A stretch of 64,000 bases of DNA, taken from contig NC_134095.1 of NCBI RefSeq assembly GCF_000715075.1, positions 11,084,722 through 11,148,721 on the forward strand. Reading direction: 5' to 3'. A program made the translations under genes and the position numbers. Shown here piece by piece: positions 21,529 through 32,342 of this stretch (the stretch's first letter is position 1; every line of letters starts with the position of its first letter). A model generated the notes under the pieces. That model saw nothing but the letters and a program-made list of their open reading frames with translations. It was not told the DNA's origin and searched no databases. This DNA comes from Nicotiana tabacum. Lineage: Eukaryota; Streptophyta; Magnoliopsida; Solanales; Solanaceae.

Positions 21529-22023
21529 ATATTGGCAGACTTCGTGGCCAATTTCATACCAGCCATGATCCCCGAGGTCGATAAAGAATTACTACTTGCC
21601 TCGGGGACTAGTTCGAGGGCCTGGACCCAATTCACGGAAGGTGCCTCCAACACAAAAGGGTCCGGGTTGGGTTTTGTGCTAAAACCCCCCACAGGTAGCA
21701 TAATAAGGCAATCAATTAGAATTGTGAAATTGACTAACAATGAAGCTGAATATGAGGCTATTGATTGTAGGTCTGGATTTGGCTAAAAGCCTAGGGGCTG
21801 AGGTCATTGAAGCCAAGTGCGATTCCCGTCTCGTTGTTAACTAAGTCAACAGAACATTCGAAGTCAAAGAAGACTGGATGCGCAAGTACTTGGATAAATT
21901 GCAAATAGTGTTACATCGATTCAAAGAATGGACGCTACAACATGTACCTTCAGATCAGAACAGTGAGGCTGATGCGCTAGCTAATTTAGGATCGTCAGTG
22001 GACTCCAAAGAATTCAACTCCTG
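21529..22023 (+). pseudogene. pol: Second (archaeal-type) RNase H of the TAT element
   Basis: The lead-in is ADFVANFIPAMIPEVDKELL, then WTQFTEGASNTKGSGLGFVL (usually D-G-A-S; here E-G-A-S, so the first acidic residue is Glu), TNNEAEYEAI (Glu) and, after a frame change near 21760, LAKSLGAEVIEAKCDSRLVVN (Asp). SEADALANLGSSVDSKE ends it. A second RNase H between the first one and integrase is described for TAT elements. Stops at 21841 and a frameshift make it a pseudogene. Confidence 0.82.
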
Positions 22024-22059
22024 AATGGTGGTGCAATTGATGAGCTTAATAATAAAGGC

Positions 22060-23283
22060 TGGTTATGTCGAGGTAAACTCAACAAGTTTGACGTGAGATT
22101 AGCAAAACAAATACGTGGACTACCTTCAGAAGGGGAAACTGCTATAAGATCCTAAAGAGTCGAGGGCCTTTCGAACTAAAGTTGCCAAGTTTTGCTTGGC
22201 TGAAGGCCAACTATACTGAAGATCATTTTTCAGACCATTAGCAAGATGCTTGGGGCCCGGGGAGACCGTTTACGTGATAAAGGAAGTCCACGAGGGGCCG
22301 TGTATTACTGGAATAAAATGGAGAAAATGCAAAGGACTTCGTTCAAAAGTGTGACCAACGTTAGACACATGCCTCGATGATCTACCGGTCGGGAGAGCTG
22401 CTTCACCCGGTCCTTTCCCCTTAGCCGTTCATGAAGTGGGGAATGGAAATCTAGATCCTTTACTATGAGTACCTGGTAAGGTTCAATACATTTTGCTTAT
22501 GACTGATTACTTATCCAAGTGAGTTGAAGCACAGGAGTTTGAGAAAGTTAGAGAGAAGGAGGTTATCGACTTCATCTGGGATCATATAATCTGCTAGTTC
22601 GGGGTACCAACTAAAATTACGTGTGACAATAGGAGATAATTCATCGGTAACAAGGTCAATAAGTTCCTTGAAGATCACAAAATTAAAAAGATTTTATCGA
22701 ACCCTTATCATCCGAGCACGAACGCTCAAGCGGAGTCGACAAACAAGACTATATTGCAGAACCTGAAGAAAAGATTGACCGACCCAAAATGAAGGTGGAA
22801 AGAAATTCTGCCTGAGGTCCTATGGGTGTATCTAACAACCTCGAGGTCGAGTATCGGTGAGACACCATTTTTTCTAGTCTGCGGCAGAGAGACTTTGATT
22901 CAAATAGAAGTGGGAGAATCAAGCTTGAGGTTCCAATATGCTATGGAAATATCGAACGACGAGGCCATGGCCACAAGTCTGAATTTAGCGGACCAACAAC
23001 GAGAAAGTTGCCCTGGTCCCATTTGCAGCTCAAAAGTAGTGGATGGGAAGGTATTATAACCGAAGGGCAAACCTTCGACACTTCCAAGTCGGGGACATAG
23101 TGTTGAGGAAAGTCACACTAGATACCAAGAAATCGAATGATGAGAAACTAGGCCCGAACTGGGAAGGACCATATAGAGTCACCGGTATAATCGGAAAAGG
23201 CTCGTACCAACTTGAGTCTAAAAATGGAGTAAAGCTACAAAACAACTGAAATATGGCACACTTATAGCGGTACTACTTCTGAG
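22060..23283 (+). pseudogene. pol: Integrase of the TAT element
   Basis: The N-terminal zinc region is badly decayed (22250-22400). The core shows LMTDYLSK (D, about 22500), TCDN (D, about 22620) and NAQAESTNKTI (E, about 22730). Stops occur inside the core after LSK, after HIIC, and within the CDN block. Then WKEILPEVLWVYLTTSRSS, GETPFFLVCGRETLI and the C-terminal YYNRRANLRHFQVGDIVLRK and LGPNWEGPYRVTGIIGKGSY lead to the end near 23280. The C-terminal part is open only in pieces (22826-23059, 23043-23249). Confidence 0.83.
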
Positions 23284-24642
23284 GTATGAATACCTAAATT
23301 TCTTTGAGATTTATTATCTTTCGAACTAACATGTACAGGTACTCAATCAAAGTCAAGTCCAAGAATTAGGTCTGAAAGCACGTGTTGCACTCTTTTTCCG
23401 TTTGACCGATTTTTTCCCGAAATGGGATTTATGCCAAGGTTTTTTATGAGGAAAAAGTAAGTGTGCTATTCTAAATTTCAATACTGGTCTAGGACCGAGG
23501 ACTGGGGATAACCCGCATCAGATCATTAACACTCGAGCCCTCAAAATTTGGCCTCAAAGAACTAAGGGACTATCATACCCCGAATCAAGATTCGATGATC
23601 TGAGTTCAGAAATTTTGATGACAATTTTATTCGACATCGAAAGCCAAGGCTTGAATAATAGGATATATTGTAAGGGTCAAACGATCAAATGAATCGTGCC
23701 CGGGTAGTTCATTCTCGCCATGGCGGATAGTTTTTGTTTTATATATACTATGTTTAAAGTAATAAAATGAGAAATTCACCTTCTATGCTCCATCGGTTCA
23801 CGCTTACACAAGCAATGTGATCATTATGTGACATAGAATAAATATTAGATTCAAAATCTTCTAAGCGTACAAGCCATCATTAACCGGGTGCATGAAATCC
23901 GAAAAGCAGTAAGATTCCACGAGACAGTGTCCAATTATTTAAAGACCTCTAAGCCTATGAGGTCGCCCCGAACCGAGGGCTAGCGTCTGACGACAACACC
24001 AGGCAAACAGGGTTACAAAAATCCCGAAGGCACCAAGCCTACAAGGCAGGTCTTAAGTACAAAAGGCTACGACTATTTGAGGTCCAAAGCCATTGGAGCT
24101 TTGACCCTAGTTTATAAACTACTCGGAGATGTGTGGGTTCGTAAATATAAAAAGTAAGGTCTTTACACATTTTATATCTACAAAGACTATGTCCGGTTTT
24201 GATCAAATCAATCAGCTTTGAATTTTAGTCAAGATAAAGGTCACCTTCGGCAAAGACTAACTATGTTCTGATAAATCATTCGAATACATGAAGTTAAGGC
24301 TTTGTTTCATTTTTGTCAGATCTTTCAAAGTCAAAACAACTCGCAGCTCTTATTTGACCCCGATCTTGTTCGGGCTTTGAAAGTTAAATAATTTGAGCGA
24401 TGACAAAATTTATGCTAAGGCATCGATGATATATTAAGTCCGGACACAAGTTATATATTCTACATCCTAAGCATAAAGAAAAGTTAACGGACACAATATA
24501 TAGACGAAAGGTAATTTCATATATATATATATATATATATTCACCAAAAGGTATTTACAGAGGCACGAGAAAACGACCCCTAAGTACAAAACGTACGAAT
24601 ACAAGAAAAGACAAAAATAATATAAGCTAAGGCCTTTCTTAC
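23284..24642 (+). other. Spacer between integrase and the antisense gene, no gene seen
   Basis: No protein-like frame in either strand. It contains an (AT)n run at about 24520-24541. In TAT elements this is 3' untranslated sequence of the sense transcript. Confidence 0.55.
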
Positions 24643-27421
24643 CTAATCTTCATCAGAGCCCAACTCATTATCTGATCCCTCGGGCTGGTACCTTGCTTTG
24701 GCCTCGACTTCGAACCTCTTGGCCTCTTTGATCTTGGCCAATAACTCGACCCCCTCGGCTTGGATCTCATCGAGAGTCTCCCTCTGAGATAGCCACTTCA
24801 TGTACTCAGCCTTCGTTACGATCCAGGCTTCGGCTATTTCGATATCGACCTCATACTGGGCCAGAATATCTTGGGCTTCCAAGACCTCGTTCGAAGACAC
24901 CTCCAATTTGGACTTTAGCGTAGTATACTTTTGGACAAGGGCATCACGTTGTGTGATGGCCGAGGCAAGTTGTGCCTGGAGTTACTCGTTCAGCCGAGCC
25001 TTTTCGTTGGCCTTCTATTTCGCTACTCGGAGCTGCACTCTGGTAGATGCCAAGTCCACTTTGGTGGCATCCCACTCCGATGATAGGCAGTCCATTTTGA
25101 CTCTCAATTCATCGGCTGAAGCTTTGACCCAATCCATCTCTGTCCTAAGCTGGTCGATCAAAGTTATTTTTTCCTGGACCTATAAGGTTTCGGTTAGCAT
25201 CAGCGTTTAGCCTCTCATTATTAATCTCGATCACACTTATCTTCTCAACCAGAAGAGCATGGTCATGTTGTTCTTTCGAGGCCTCCTTCTGGGCCTTCTC
25301 TAGTTTGGCCTGAAGGGCGGGGAGGTCGGCCATGTCCCTAAAAACTTCATCCTTCTGGTCATAGAGAGCTTTGTAAATCTCTATTTTCCGGACTTGCTCC
25401 TTGAGCTCGAACTCGAGGTAGCTCACTTCCATCATGGATCAGTGAAAGCTTTTATGATGAAGCACCAAATCCTGAGACAGAGAGAAAGAATATTATTAAA
25501 AACAATTAAGACGATGAGAACTCGTTCAAATAAACAAGAAGAGCATATACCAGATTTCACGTTTGCCGGGCCTCATTAAAAAGACTTGGCCCATCTACCT
25601 CGTTCATCTTCACTTAGTCTTCTTTGGTTACTAAGGAATGGAGATAGTTGGCCACTCCAAATGGCCCAGACAATAAGCTAGTATGCATCGACACCATGAA
25701 CATGATGGTCTTCCTTCATTCAGGGTCCACACTCGAGGTCGAAAACTGCTTCTCGAGCTTTGAGCTCAAAATCAGCCATCTGATCTCGGTTACACGACCC
25801 TTTTTGAAATATTCAGGTATCCAAAGCCAGAGTAATCCTCCAGTAAACCGACATCCACACCCTCAAAAAGCGAGTTAAGGGCATCATCCACAGCCCAGGA
25901 TGTTTCGGTCGGTTTCTCTTCAGTAGCTCGAGCTTTATTTAAAATGGCCTCCATACGAGGCGATGACTCTTGAATGTGGAAGACGGCGTTGCCTTCAGAG
26001 GTGGTCACCTGAGCTAAGGAGTATTCAACCATACGAGCATCCCCCTCAAGGGCCACCAACCCTTGATCGGCATCGATCGGCTCGTGAGTGATGAATTCCA
26101 TGTCCTCATCATCCTGGGGAAAATCCTTAAGCTGATGAAGGGCTTCGAAATCCAGGACCCAGGCAATCCGAAGTCTTTTTGGTGCTCTTCGTTACCTTGA
26201 GCACCTTTTTCTCTTTTTGACCTCGACAAGAGCGTCCAAGGAGTCAAGGAATCTTTTCTTCTTCTTCTTCTTCTTCTTCTTCTTCTTCTTCTTCTTCTTC
26301 TTCTTCTTCTTCTTCTTCTTCTTCTTCTACTCTTCCTTCTTTGCAACAACTTCAACAACGGGCTGCAGAGAGGAAGAGTGTTTGAAAGATGAGGTCGAGA
26401 CCATTTTATTGATGGTTTCCCGAAGCCTGGTGGTCCTAGGCAAACTTGTGAAAGAAGGACTTAGTCATAACAATGATACAATAAAAAACGACCAGGAAAA
26501 AATTCAACCAAAAAAAAAAGGCACTCACTGTGAGAACGAGCCTCCACTTGCCTTTGGAGAGCTTACGCCACTTATGCTCGAGATAAGTGAGTTGCTTGCA
26601 TATACCCTCGACTCACTCATTAAAATGCGGGACCGTATTGGGGACTCGAGGGACAGCTGCATAGCAAATGAAACATGTCATGAGAATGAAAAGTTGATAC
26701 AAGAAAGGACTTTGACGGCTTAAGAAGAATTAAACTTATGATTCAGGTTCCACTTCTCAGGGAACGACATGAATTTGGAAGGAATGAGGTCCTTGGTCTT
26801 TATCGAATAAACCTACCCAGCCAACCTTGGTCCTTGTCTTCGTCTATATAGGAGAAGGGAGCTTTCTTTGTCCTACAAGCAAGTTTGATTAAACGCCCTC
26901 AGAAGATTTGGGGTAAATTCAGAGCAAGTGATCGACTGTGAACCGAGGCTCATCCATATTGTTCGCAAAATGACGGAGAAGAGTCACGATCCTCCAAAAG
27001 GACGGGTGAACTTGCCGAGGAAGATTTTGTGCCTCTTAACAAAACTTGAGGACCACCATATCAACAGGACCAAACGTGAACGGATACGTGTAAACACTTA
27101 AATATCCTTCCATGTGTGTCGTGATGTCCTCATCGGGACTATGATCGACTATGCCCTTGCCTTCCCATTTGCAGTCCTCTCGGACAACTTGTACCATCTC
27201 TTTGGTAATGGAGAAAATGTACCTCCATGCTTTCTCACCCAATCTCTTTGTGTTTTGGCTTTCACGACTATGAAGTTGTTATCTATAGAGTAGTCTCCGA
27301 GGATCAAATCTATAAAGGGAGGTCTAGGGGCTACTTCCAGAAGCACTGCCTCGGTACCAGTGGCCGAGGAAGAAGTCGTTGGAGCAGTATTTTGAGGTAC
27401 CGATTTTGAGCTCTTCACCAT
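24643..27421 (-). pseudogene. Decayed antisense gene of the TAT element, intron-bearing
   Basis: Read on the minus strand from ATG at 27421 (MVKSSKSVPQNT). After a frame change near 27230 the block YLSVYTYPFTFGPVDMVVLK appears, then a stop and HPSFWRIVTLLRHFANNMDE and SFPEKWN. These match in order the N-terminal region of the gene at 36927-34210. Intron borders are at the same places: donor 26739 (AT where GT is expected, a G-to-A change), acceptor 26657; donor 26528, acceptor 26436; donor 25550, acceptor 25472. The last exon encodes a long coiled coil (VRKIEIYKALYDQKDE, LPALQAKLEKAQKE) and ends GSDNELGSDED at 24643. A (GAA)n run interrupts exon 3. Function unknown; antisense extra ORFs are described in TAT elements. 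Confidence 0.75.
26251..26331. repeat. (TTC)n/(GAA)n microsatellite in the antisense gene
   Basis: About 27 pure TTC triplets on the plus strand. On the minus strand it falls in exon 3, just after VVAKKEE, and would encode a run of Lys, Glu or Arg depending on frame. Frames of 114 and 168 codons drawn through it are artefacts. Confidence 0.95.
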
Positions 27422-27435
27422 TTTTTATCTGAGAA

Positions 27436-27560
27436 TATGAAGACTTGAAAATTTGATATGAGGATTTGAAGTTATGGTATGACGGTTTGAAGGTGGGGTA
27501 TGAAGGTTTGAAGATGAACTATGAAGATATGAAGATATTAAGGACAAATTATGAAGATTT
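27436..27560. repeat. 21-bp tandem repeats just before the antisense gene start
   Basis: TATGAAGGTTTGAAGATGAAC-type units begin at 27436, 27457, 27478, 27499 and 27520, an exact 21-base period, with a looser copy near 27550. The array lies 15 bases beyond the ATG (27421), in the 5' UTR or promoter of the minus-strand gene. Confidence 0.85.
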
Positions 27561-27798
27561 GAAGGATCAATGAAATGATGTCTATCGAGGGTAACTTAAG
27601 GAAGTTTAAAATCAGAAAGTTAAAAAGTGAAAATAAGAAACCGGAACTTTTATAGGGAAAGAGTAATGAATGCATGGTGTTTCAAATCAGAGCGACGTGA
27701 CTGCTAGGACGTTTCGGTTCGTCAACTTGCTCATGGTGTGAGAGAAAAGAAACCAAGGCCAATTAGTAATTTCTCATCGCTCCTATAGTCTACTCGAC

Positions 27799-27812
27799 GA
27801 GAAGTGAGGGGA
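27799..27812 (+). promoter_or_regulatory. Polypurine tract of TAT element
   Basis: GAGAAGTGAGGGGA, then CTATC, then LTR start TGTATACGGG. The same arrangement, purines plus CTATT, is seen at 37287-37305. Confidence 0.75.
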
Positions 27813-27817
27813 CTATC

Positions 27818-28513
27818 TGTATACGGGTAAAATCGAGAATAGAGTTACCCCTGATTTCTTATTGGGGAACGATGAACGATGTTACTTGTTACTAGCTCGA
27901 GCAAGGCCGAAGGTACCCATAGATCGGAACCAGGGATGAGCGATACGACAGGTCTGGGGCATGGCCAATACCGGAAAGAATCAAGCTCTAGTAAGATGAA
28001 AGATCGAGGGTTAAGGAAAGACGGTTAAATGAGATAAAATGGGAAACCGAAATATTCACTATCAACCGAATATTGCGGCGGATCACACCTAGTACTAGAT
28101 ACAAATCATATTTTTGTGGAAAAAAGGGAATAAAAGATTTTTACCTTACTTAGATTTGTATTAGGGTTAAAACTCCTCTACTATATAAAGAGAAAAACCT
28201 TTTATTTTTTGGTCACTGCTGGCATGCATATCAAGGCAATAAAATCTACTTTGGCTTTTAGCAATTGTTTAAGTGTTCTTCAATTATTCATTCATTTAGT
28301 TGGAATCGAGCTCTATCTTGGAGGCTCGATTGAAACCGACCGGAAGCATTTAAATCTAACTCAAAGCTTAATTATTCTGCCACATTTAGTTTGATTGTTT
28401 TATCTCATTTCAATTGAATTACTTATTGCTTTTTGACCGTTTGTGTTAAATTGAACTATGTATCCTTTAAACCGCGTAGAAATTTAATTGTTATTCATTT
28501 TAAGTGGTAAACA
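27818..28513 (+). repeat. 3' LTR of the TAT element, 696 bp
   Basis: TGTATACGGG start after a polypurine tract. The end GTGGTAAACA resembles the LTR end GGTTAAACA of the TAT element at 30866-37869. It holds a TATA box at 28182-28190. The 5' partner lies outside the window. Confidence 0.75.
28182..28190 (+). promoter_or_regulatory. TATA box in the TAT LTR
   Basis: TATATAAAG at 28182-28190, about 330 bases before the LTR end. Confidence 0.6.
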
Positions 28514-29249
28514 GGTATTGACTGGTGGACTGAGACTATTAGCTATTAGGCATAAATTTTGAGATTCTTGTGAGACGACCGAAAGCATAATTTATAGTAA
28601 GGTTGGATGACTTATAAAAAAAAACACGAAGATCATAATCATGTAATGTCACAAAGTTGTATCGAACAAGTCTTGTTTCACAAAGATCTAATGATATCTT
28701 TAGGATGTACAATTGGTTAAAGATTTTATCTAATTTGTTTTATAATATTATTAGTTTTGACATTAATAAAAATTTAGCTATTAAATGTATCTCCATTTGA
28801 ACTATGCAAAAACTCCTATATATAAATTTAAAATTTTAAAATTGAATAAGATATATTATATAAAATATTTTTTTATTCGGTTTAATTTGGAGAACCACTT
28901 GTATAAATCTTGCGAGTAAAGGCGCATTAAGTACAACACACCTAATTATTAATTTTAATAGGTTTTTTCATAAATAATTTCGTAGAATTTAAAGATGTAT
29001 TATTGATAGTGACGAGTACATGAATATGGTATCTAAAGAAGGAAGCATGATAATTTTTGAAATTAAAGAGATGCAGTTGTTAAACTAGATTGTTTTAAGT
29101 TGAATATATAACAAATGACTGAGGAATGCTATTTTCAGCTTATTCTATATATATATACACACTCTATCTTATTCTACATATTTAATACTATTGTTGTTTT
29201 TTTTACTTTGATTATCTTTATTATTTTGCCGTCATTATCTTTTCGCAAA

Positions 29250-29440
29250 CCTATTTTTTTGAGCTGAGGGTCTATTAGAAATAACTTTTCTGTCTCACGC
29301 AAGATAGAGATAAGGTCTTTGTATATTCTACCCTCTCAGATTCCACTTGCGAAAACATACTCGGAGTCTTTTTATACTCTACCATCCTCAGACTCCACTT
29401 GTGAAAACATACTCTGTATGTTATTGTTGTTGTCGTAAAA
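29250..29440 (+). mobile_element. TS/Au-type SINE 3' remnant
   Basis: TTTGAGCTGAGGGTCTATTA, GATAGAGATAAGGTC and CCTCAGACTCCACTTGTG, ending in TTATTGTTGTTGT, follow the order of the 3' body of the common Solanaceae SINE (GAG-CCGAGGGTCTATCGGAAACA then AAGGTCTGCGTACAC). The segment from TTCTACC to GAAAACATACTC is duplicated in tandem (29325-29360 and 29382-29415). No 5' tRNA-like head or target duplication is clear. Confidence 0.65.
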
Positions 29441-30860
29441 CTTAACTTTAAAAAAAAACACATAACTTTCTTTGCCTCTATTGGGATTCCTTTTATATCA
29501 TGTAATCTTCGTTAGACCCCACCTCGCGTGGAACAATTTGGTCTGAGGCATTAAGTGGTATAATTAGAAAGCACCATATGAACAACGTCATAAATATGAA
29601 TTCAGTAACTTCTCGATCACTAGACATATATATAACTCATTTAAATTCTCTCTTTTTGTGTGTAATGACACTTCATGCACGAATTCTCAACACTCTCGAA
29701 AGTTTTACTGAAATTAATTAAAAAATAATGGTTTCATAAAGATTAATAGATACATGAACCTAATTCGGGCTATCCCGGTGTAATCAAATTTATAAAATTA
29801 ATCAGGTCGTATGTTTTTTATTCAAGTATAATTTGAATTGTGTCGAAATCTTCCCTATATTTCTTTTGTTGTTTAAAGATAAATGGGGAACCCACAACGC
29901 ATCACTTTAAGATAAGCTTGGTATAGGGTATATGTAAAAAACTAAAAATAGTCTACCCGAGCCGAGAATAATTCTGAGTATATAATATAATACCAATATT
30001 ATACTCCATAATTAGAGGCAAAGCCACACGAAACTGCTTTAAATCTTCTTCCGGCTAGCTAGGACTGTTTTGGAAAGAATCAAAGAAAGATCTCTAGAAT
30101 GTAATAAAAAGGGAGGTGAGACGGCATATAAATCAATTGAAAATAAAATATTATAAAAGATAGAGCAAGGTGGCAAATTTTTTGCCCTGAGATGGGCCAG
30201 GGAGTAGGGAGTTTTTAATCAATGATACTGTATATTCGCTGTAAAAATAATAGTAAAAACAATGAATAAAATTTGTGTGTATATATATATATATATATAT
30301 TCTGTATGTTATATATAAAAATTATATAAATTTTATACCCACTTTTTCGACTATCAAATATAAATAATTTTTAGAGCGGGCTAAAAGTATAATACCCCAA
30401 TTCTTACTCCTGAACACGTTAAAACTTGTCTGCTAAACTTTATTTGAATTTTTTGTTTAAACCAGGGTATTTTCTTTCTTAACTAAGACGGTATAAAGAA
30501 TTTTTATATTATTAGGTTACCTGTAAAATATTTACAAGCAACTTCTATAGATGCACAAATTTATAATTTTGAAAGTAAGGCAAAATACCTACGGTAAATG
30601 ATGCTCTGATAACATAAAAGTTCTTTATTCCATCAGTAGATATTAGCTTTAATATGAAAACAAAAGGCAAAAAAAAATCACAATTTATCAAAAAACTATT
30701 CGGTAACTCAATGAATTATTCAAAGAAAATTTGTATTTACTGGATCTTTTTGAATTCTTGATACTTTCTTGCAGGGGATGCTCGCATGTCAAGATAATTA
30801 ACGAGTTAATACTTTAAAATGGGCAGATACGCTTGACTTCCTCATATTGGTAGCGTAGAT

Positions 30861-30865
30861 GTATC
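30861..30865. repeat. Left target-site duplication (GTATC) of the second TAT element
   Basis: GTATC before TGTATTGGG. Partner ATATC at 37870-37874, one mismatch. Confidence 0.75.
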
Positions 30866-31432
30866 TGTATTGGGAAAAATTGTATTTAAATATAAAGGTG
30901 ACGTGTCGAAATACGTAGACTGGTCAAATGATCAAAGAATTACAACTAGCCAAGAGGTACGAGTTGCAACAAATACGAGCAAATGGCAGGGGAAGAGGTA
31001 CGAGCATGTATACAAATAACCCAGCGCCCGTACCTATCTAAGTTATTTATGTTCGAGAATCAAAAGGAATGAATATGACAATAGAAAAGAGTGCAGATAC
31101 GACATTTAATAGGCATTAAATGTGAAATACGTTAGAGAATTTGTATTGAATATAATGATTATGTAACGTAGCATTCAATGTCTTTAATTACTCATAATAA
31201 CCTCATTATGATTTGGGCAAAACGTATATCTCCAAGATATCTATAAAAGGGAGATATTTGATCAATTGTAAGGACACGAAATACTATTGATATAAACTTT
31301 GGTTTACTTATTTTTCTCTTGATTACTCTCTTGCTACCTAAATTACTTCCTTTTATACACTCTTTTGATTATCAGTAACTCGTGTTCTTCTAAATTCTAG
31401 CTTTGACTAAAATTTTATTTTTTGGTTAAACA
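30866..31432 (+). repeat. 5' LTR of second TAT element
   Basis: TGTATTGGGAAAAATTG start, TTTGGTTAAACA end. Matches 37306-37869. Confidence 0.92.
31242..31249 (+). promoter_or_regulatory. TATA box in 5' LTR
   Basis: TATAAAAG within CAAGATATCTATAAAAGGGA. The same box is at 37681-37688 in the 3' LTR. It would place the transcript start near 31270-31280. Confidence 0.7.
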
Positions 31433-31435
31433 AAT

Positions 31436-31453
31436 TGGTTCCGTTACCGGGAA
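31436..31453 (+). promoter_or_regulatory. Primer binding site, tRNA-Glu type
   Basis: TGGTTCCGTTACCGGGAA begins three bases after the LTR. Against the complement of the plant tRNA-Glu 3' end (TGGTTCCGTTGCCGGGAC, from memory) 16 of 18 bases agree. tRNA-Asp would agree less. Confidence 0.75.
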
Positions 31454-31501
31454 TCTGATATTCTATTTTCTTTTCGCTTAGCTTTCCTTGTTGCATCAAC
31501 T

Positions 31502-32342
31502 ATGTCGGACAACAATGACAACATTCAAGGAAACCAAGAAAACCAAATAAACCAACAACTTCAGAGAGACCCTCAGGATAATAACGCACTGATTATTTCT
31601 CCACAAAGCTCTCCTCGGCGATCTTGTGAAGGCACTCCTGAGGGATCTCATACAGATGGACATGCTCAATTCGAAAATGTTGAAGCTATAGATGAGGCTT
31701 TGCAAAAACTTATTACCGCACAGGTCAATAAAGTCGTTCAGGCCTTGGTTAGCCAGTTACTTGCTGCACCACCCACACCTACTACAAATAACAATACTCT
31801 GGAGAACCCTCATTCCGAGCTTGTTAATTCAGGCAGCGGTGGAACCCCCAGTGAATCGCAAGATGGAGAACCAGGTAATTTAGTTAATTCAGATTTACAA
31901 AATTTAGTACTAACCTTGTAGAAACAACTCAAGGAACAAAGTGAGCGCATAGAGCAGATACCCGGGGTGCCGCCCATAATCAAAGGGGTAGATATGGATA
32001 GAAATTCGCAACAACCCTGGAAGCCAAGTGCTGCTTCACTCTCAATTCCAAAAAAGTTCAAAATGCCTGATATTCTAAAATATGATGGAACAACAGACCC
32101 ACGAGATCATGTAACTACATTCACAACGGGTGTAAAAGACAACGATTTGACTAAGCAGGAGATTGAATCAGTATTAGTCAAAAAATTTGGTGAAACGCTC
32201 ACCAAAGGAGCGCTAACATGGTATTCTCTTTTACCCGAAAATTGTATAAATTCTTTTGCTGAGCTTGCATATTCTTTCATCAAAGCACACTCGGGAGCTC
32301 AAAAAATAGAGAAAAGAATATAGGATATTTTCAAAATCAAGC
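31502..32342 (+). pseudogene. gag: gag N-terminal part of second TAT element
   Basis: ATG at 31502 starts MSDNNDNIQGNQENQINQQL, a Gln/Asn-rich head. SSPRRSCEGTPEGSH and the helical EALQKLITAQVNKVVQALVS follow. A TAG at 31919 (likely CAG before) interrupts. The capsid-like part goes on with KKFKMPDILKYDGTTDPRDH, FTTGVKDNDL, GALTWYSLLPENCINSF and SFIKAHSGAQKIEKRI to a TAG at 32321. It then breaks off near 32343 within DIFKIKQ, where the integrase text begins. The rest of gag, including any Cys/His knuckle, is missing. Two stops plus the truncation mean no full Gag. Confidence 0.85.

Larger units (their letters stand above)
21022..28513 (+). mobile_element. Retand-like TAT retrotransposon, 3' half
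   Basis: The plus strand shows the end of RT, RNase H, a second archaeal-type RNase H (hallmark of the TAT lineage), integrase, a long 3' region with a minus-strand gene, a polypurine tract and a 3' LTR. The left part was separated by the chromovirus and lies outside the window. The reading RITTLDRFISRSSDK starts right at the chromovirus LTR end. Stops and frameshifts are many, so this is the oldest layer of the nest. Confidence 0.88.
28514..30865. other. AT-rich intergenic DNA, no gene recognised
   Basis: No convincing coding frame on either strand. It holds a SINE remnant (29250-29440), a possible second SINE scrap (29507-29535), and an (AT)n run at 30279-30300. This is the flank of the TAT element inserted at 30866. 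Confidence 0.6.

Noticed and set aside
26014..26723. Frames with long Arg or Phe runs (114 and 168 codons)
   Set aside because: Same cause: a TTC array inside the decayed antisense gene.
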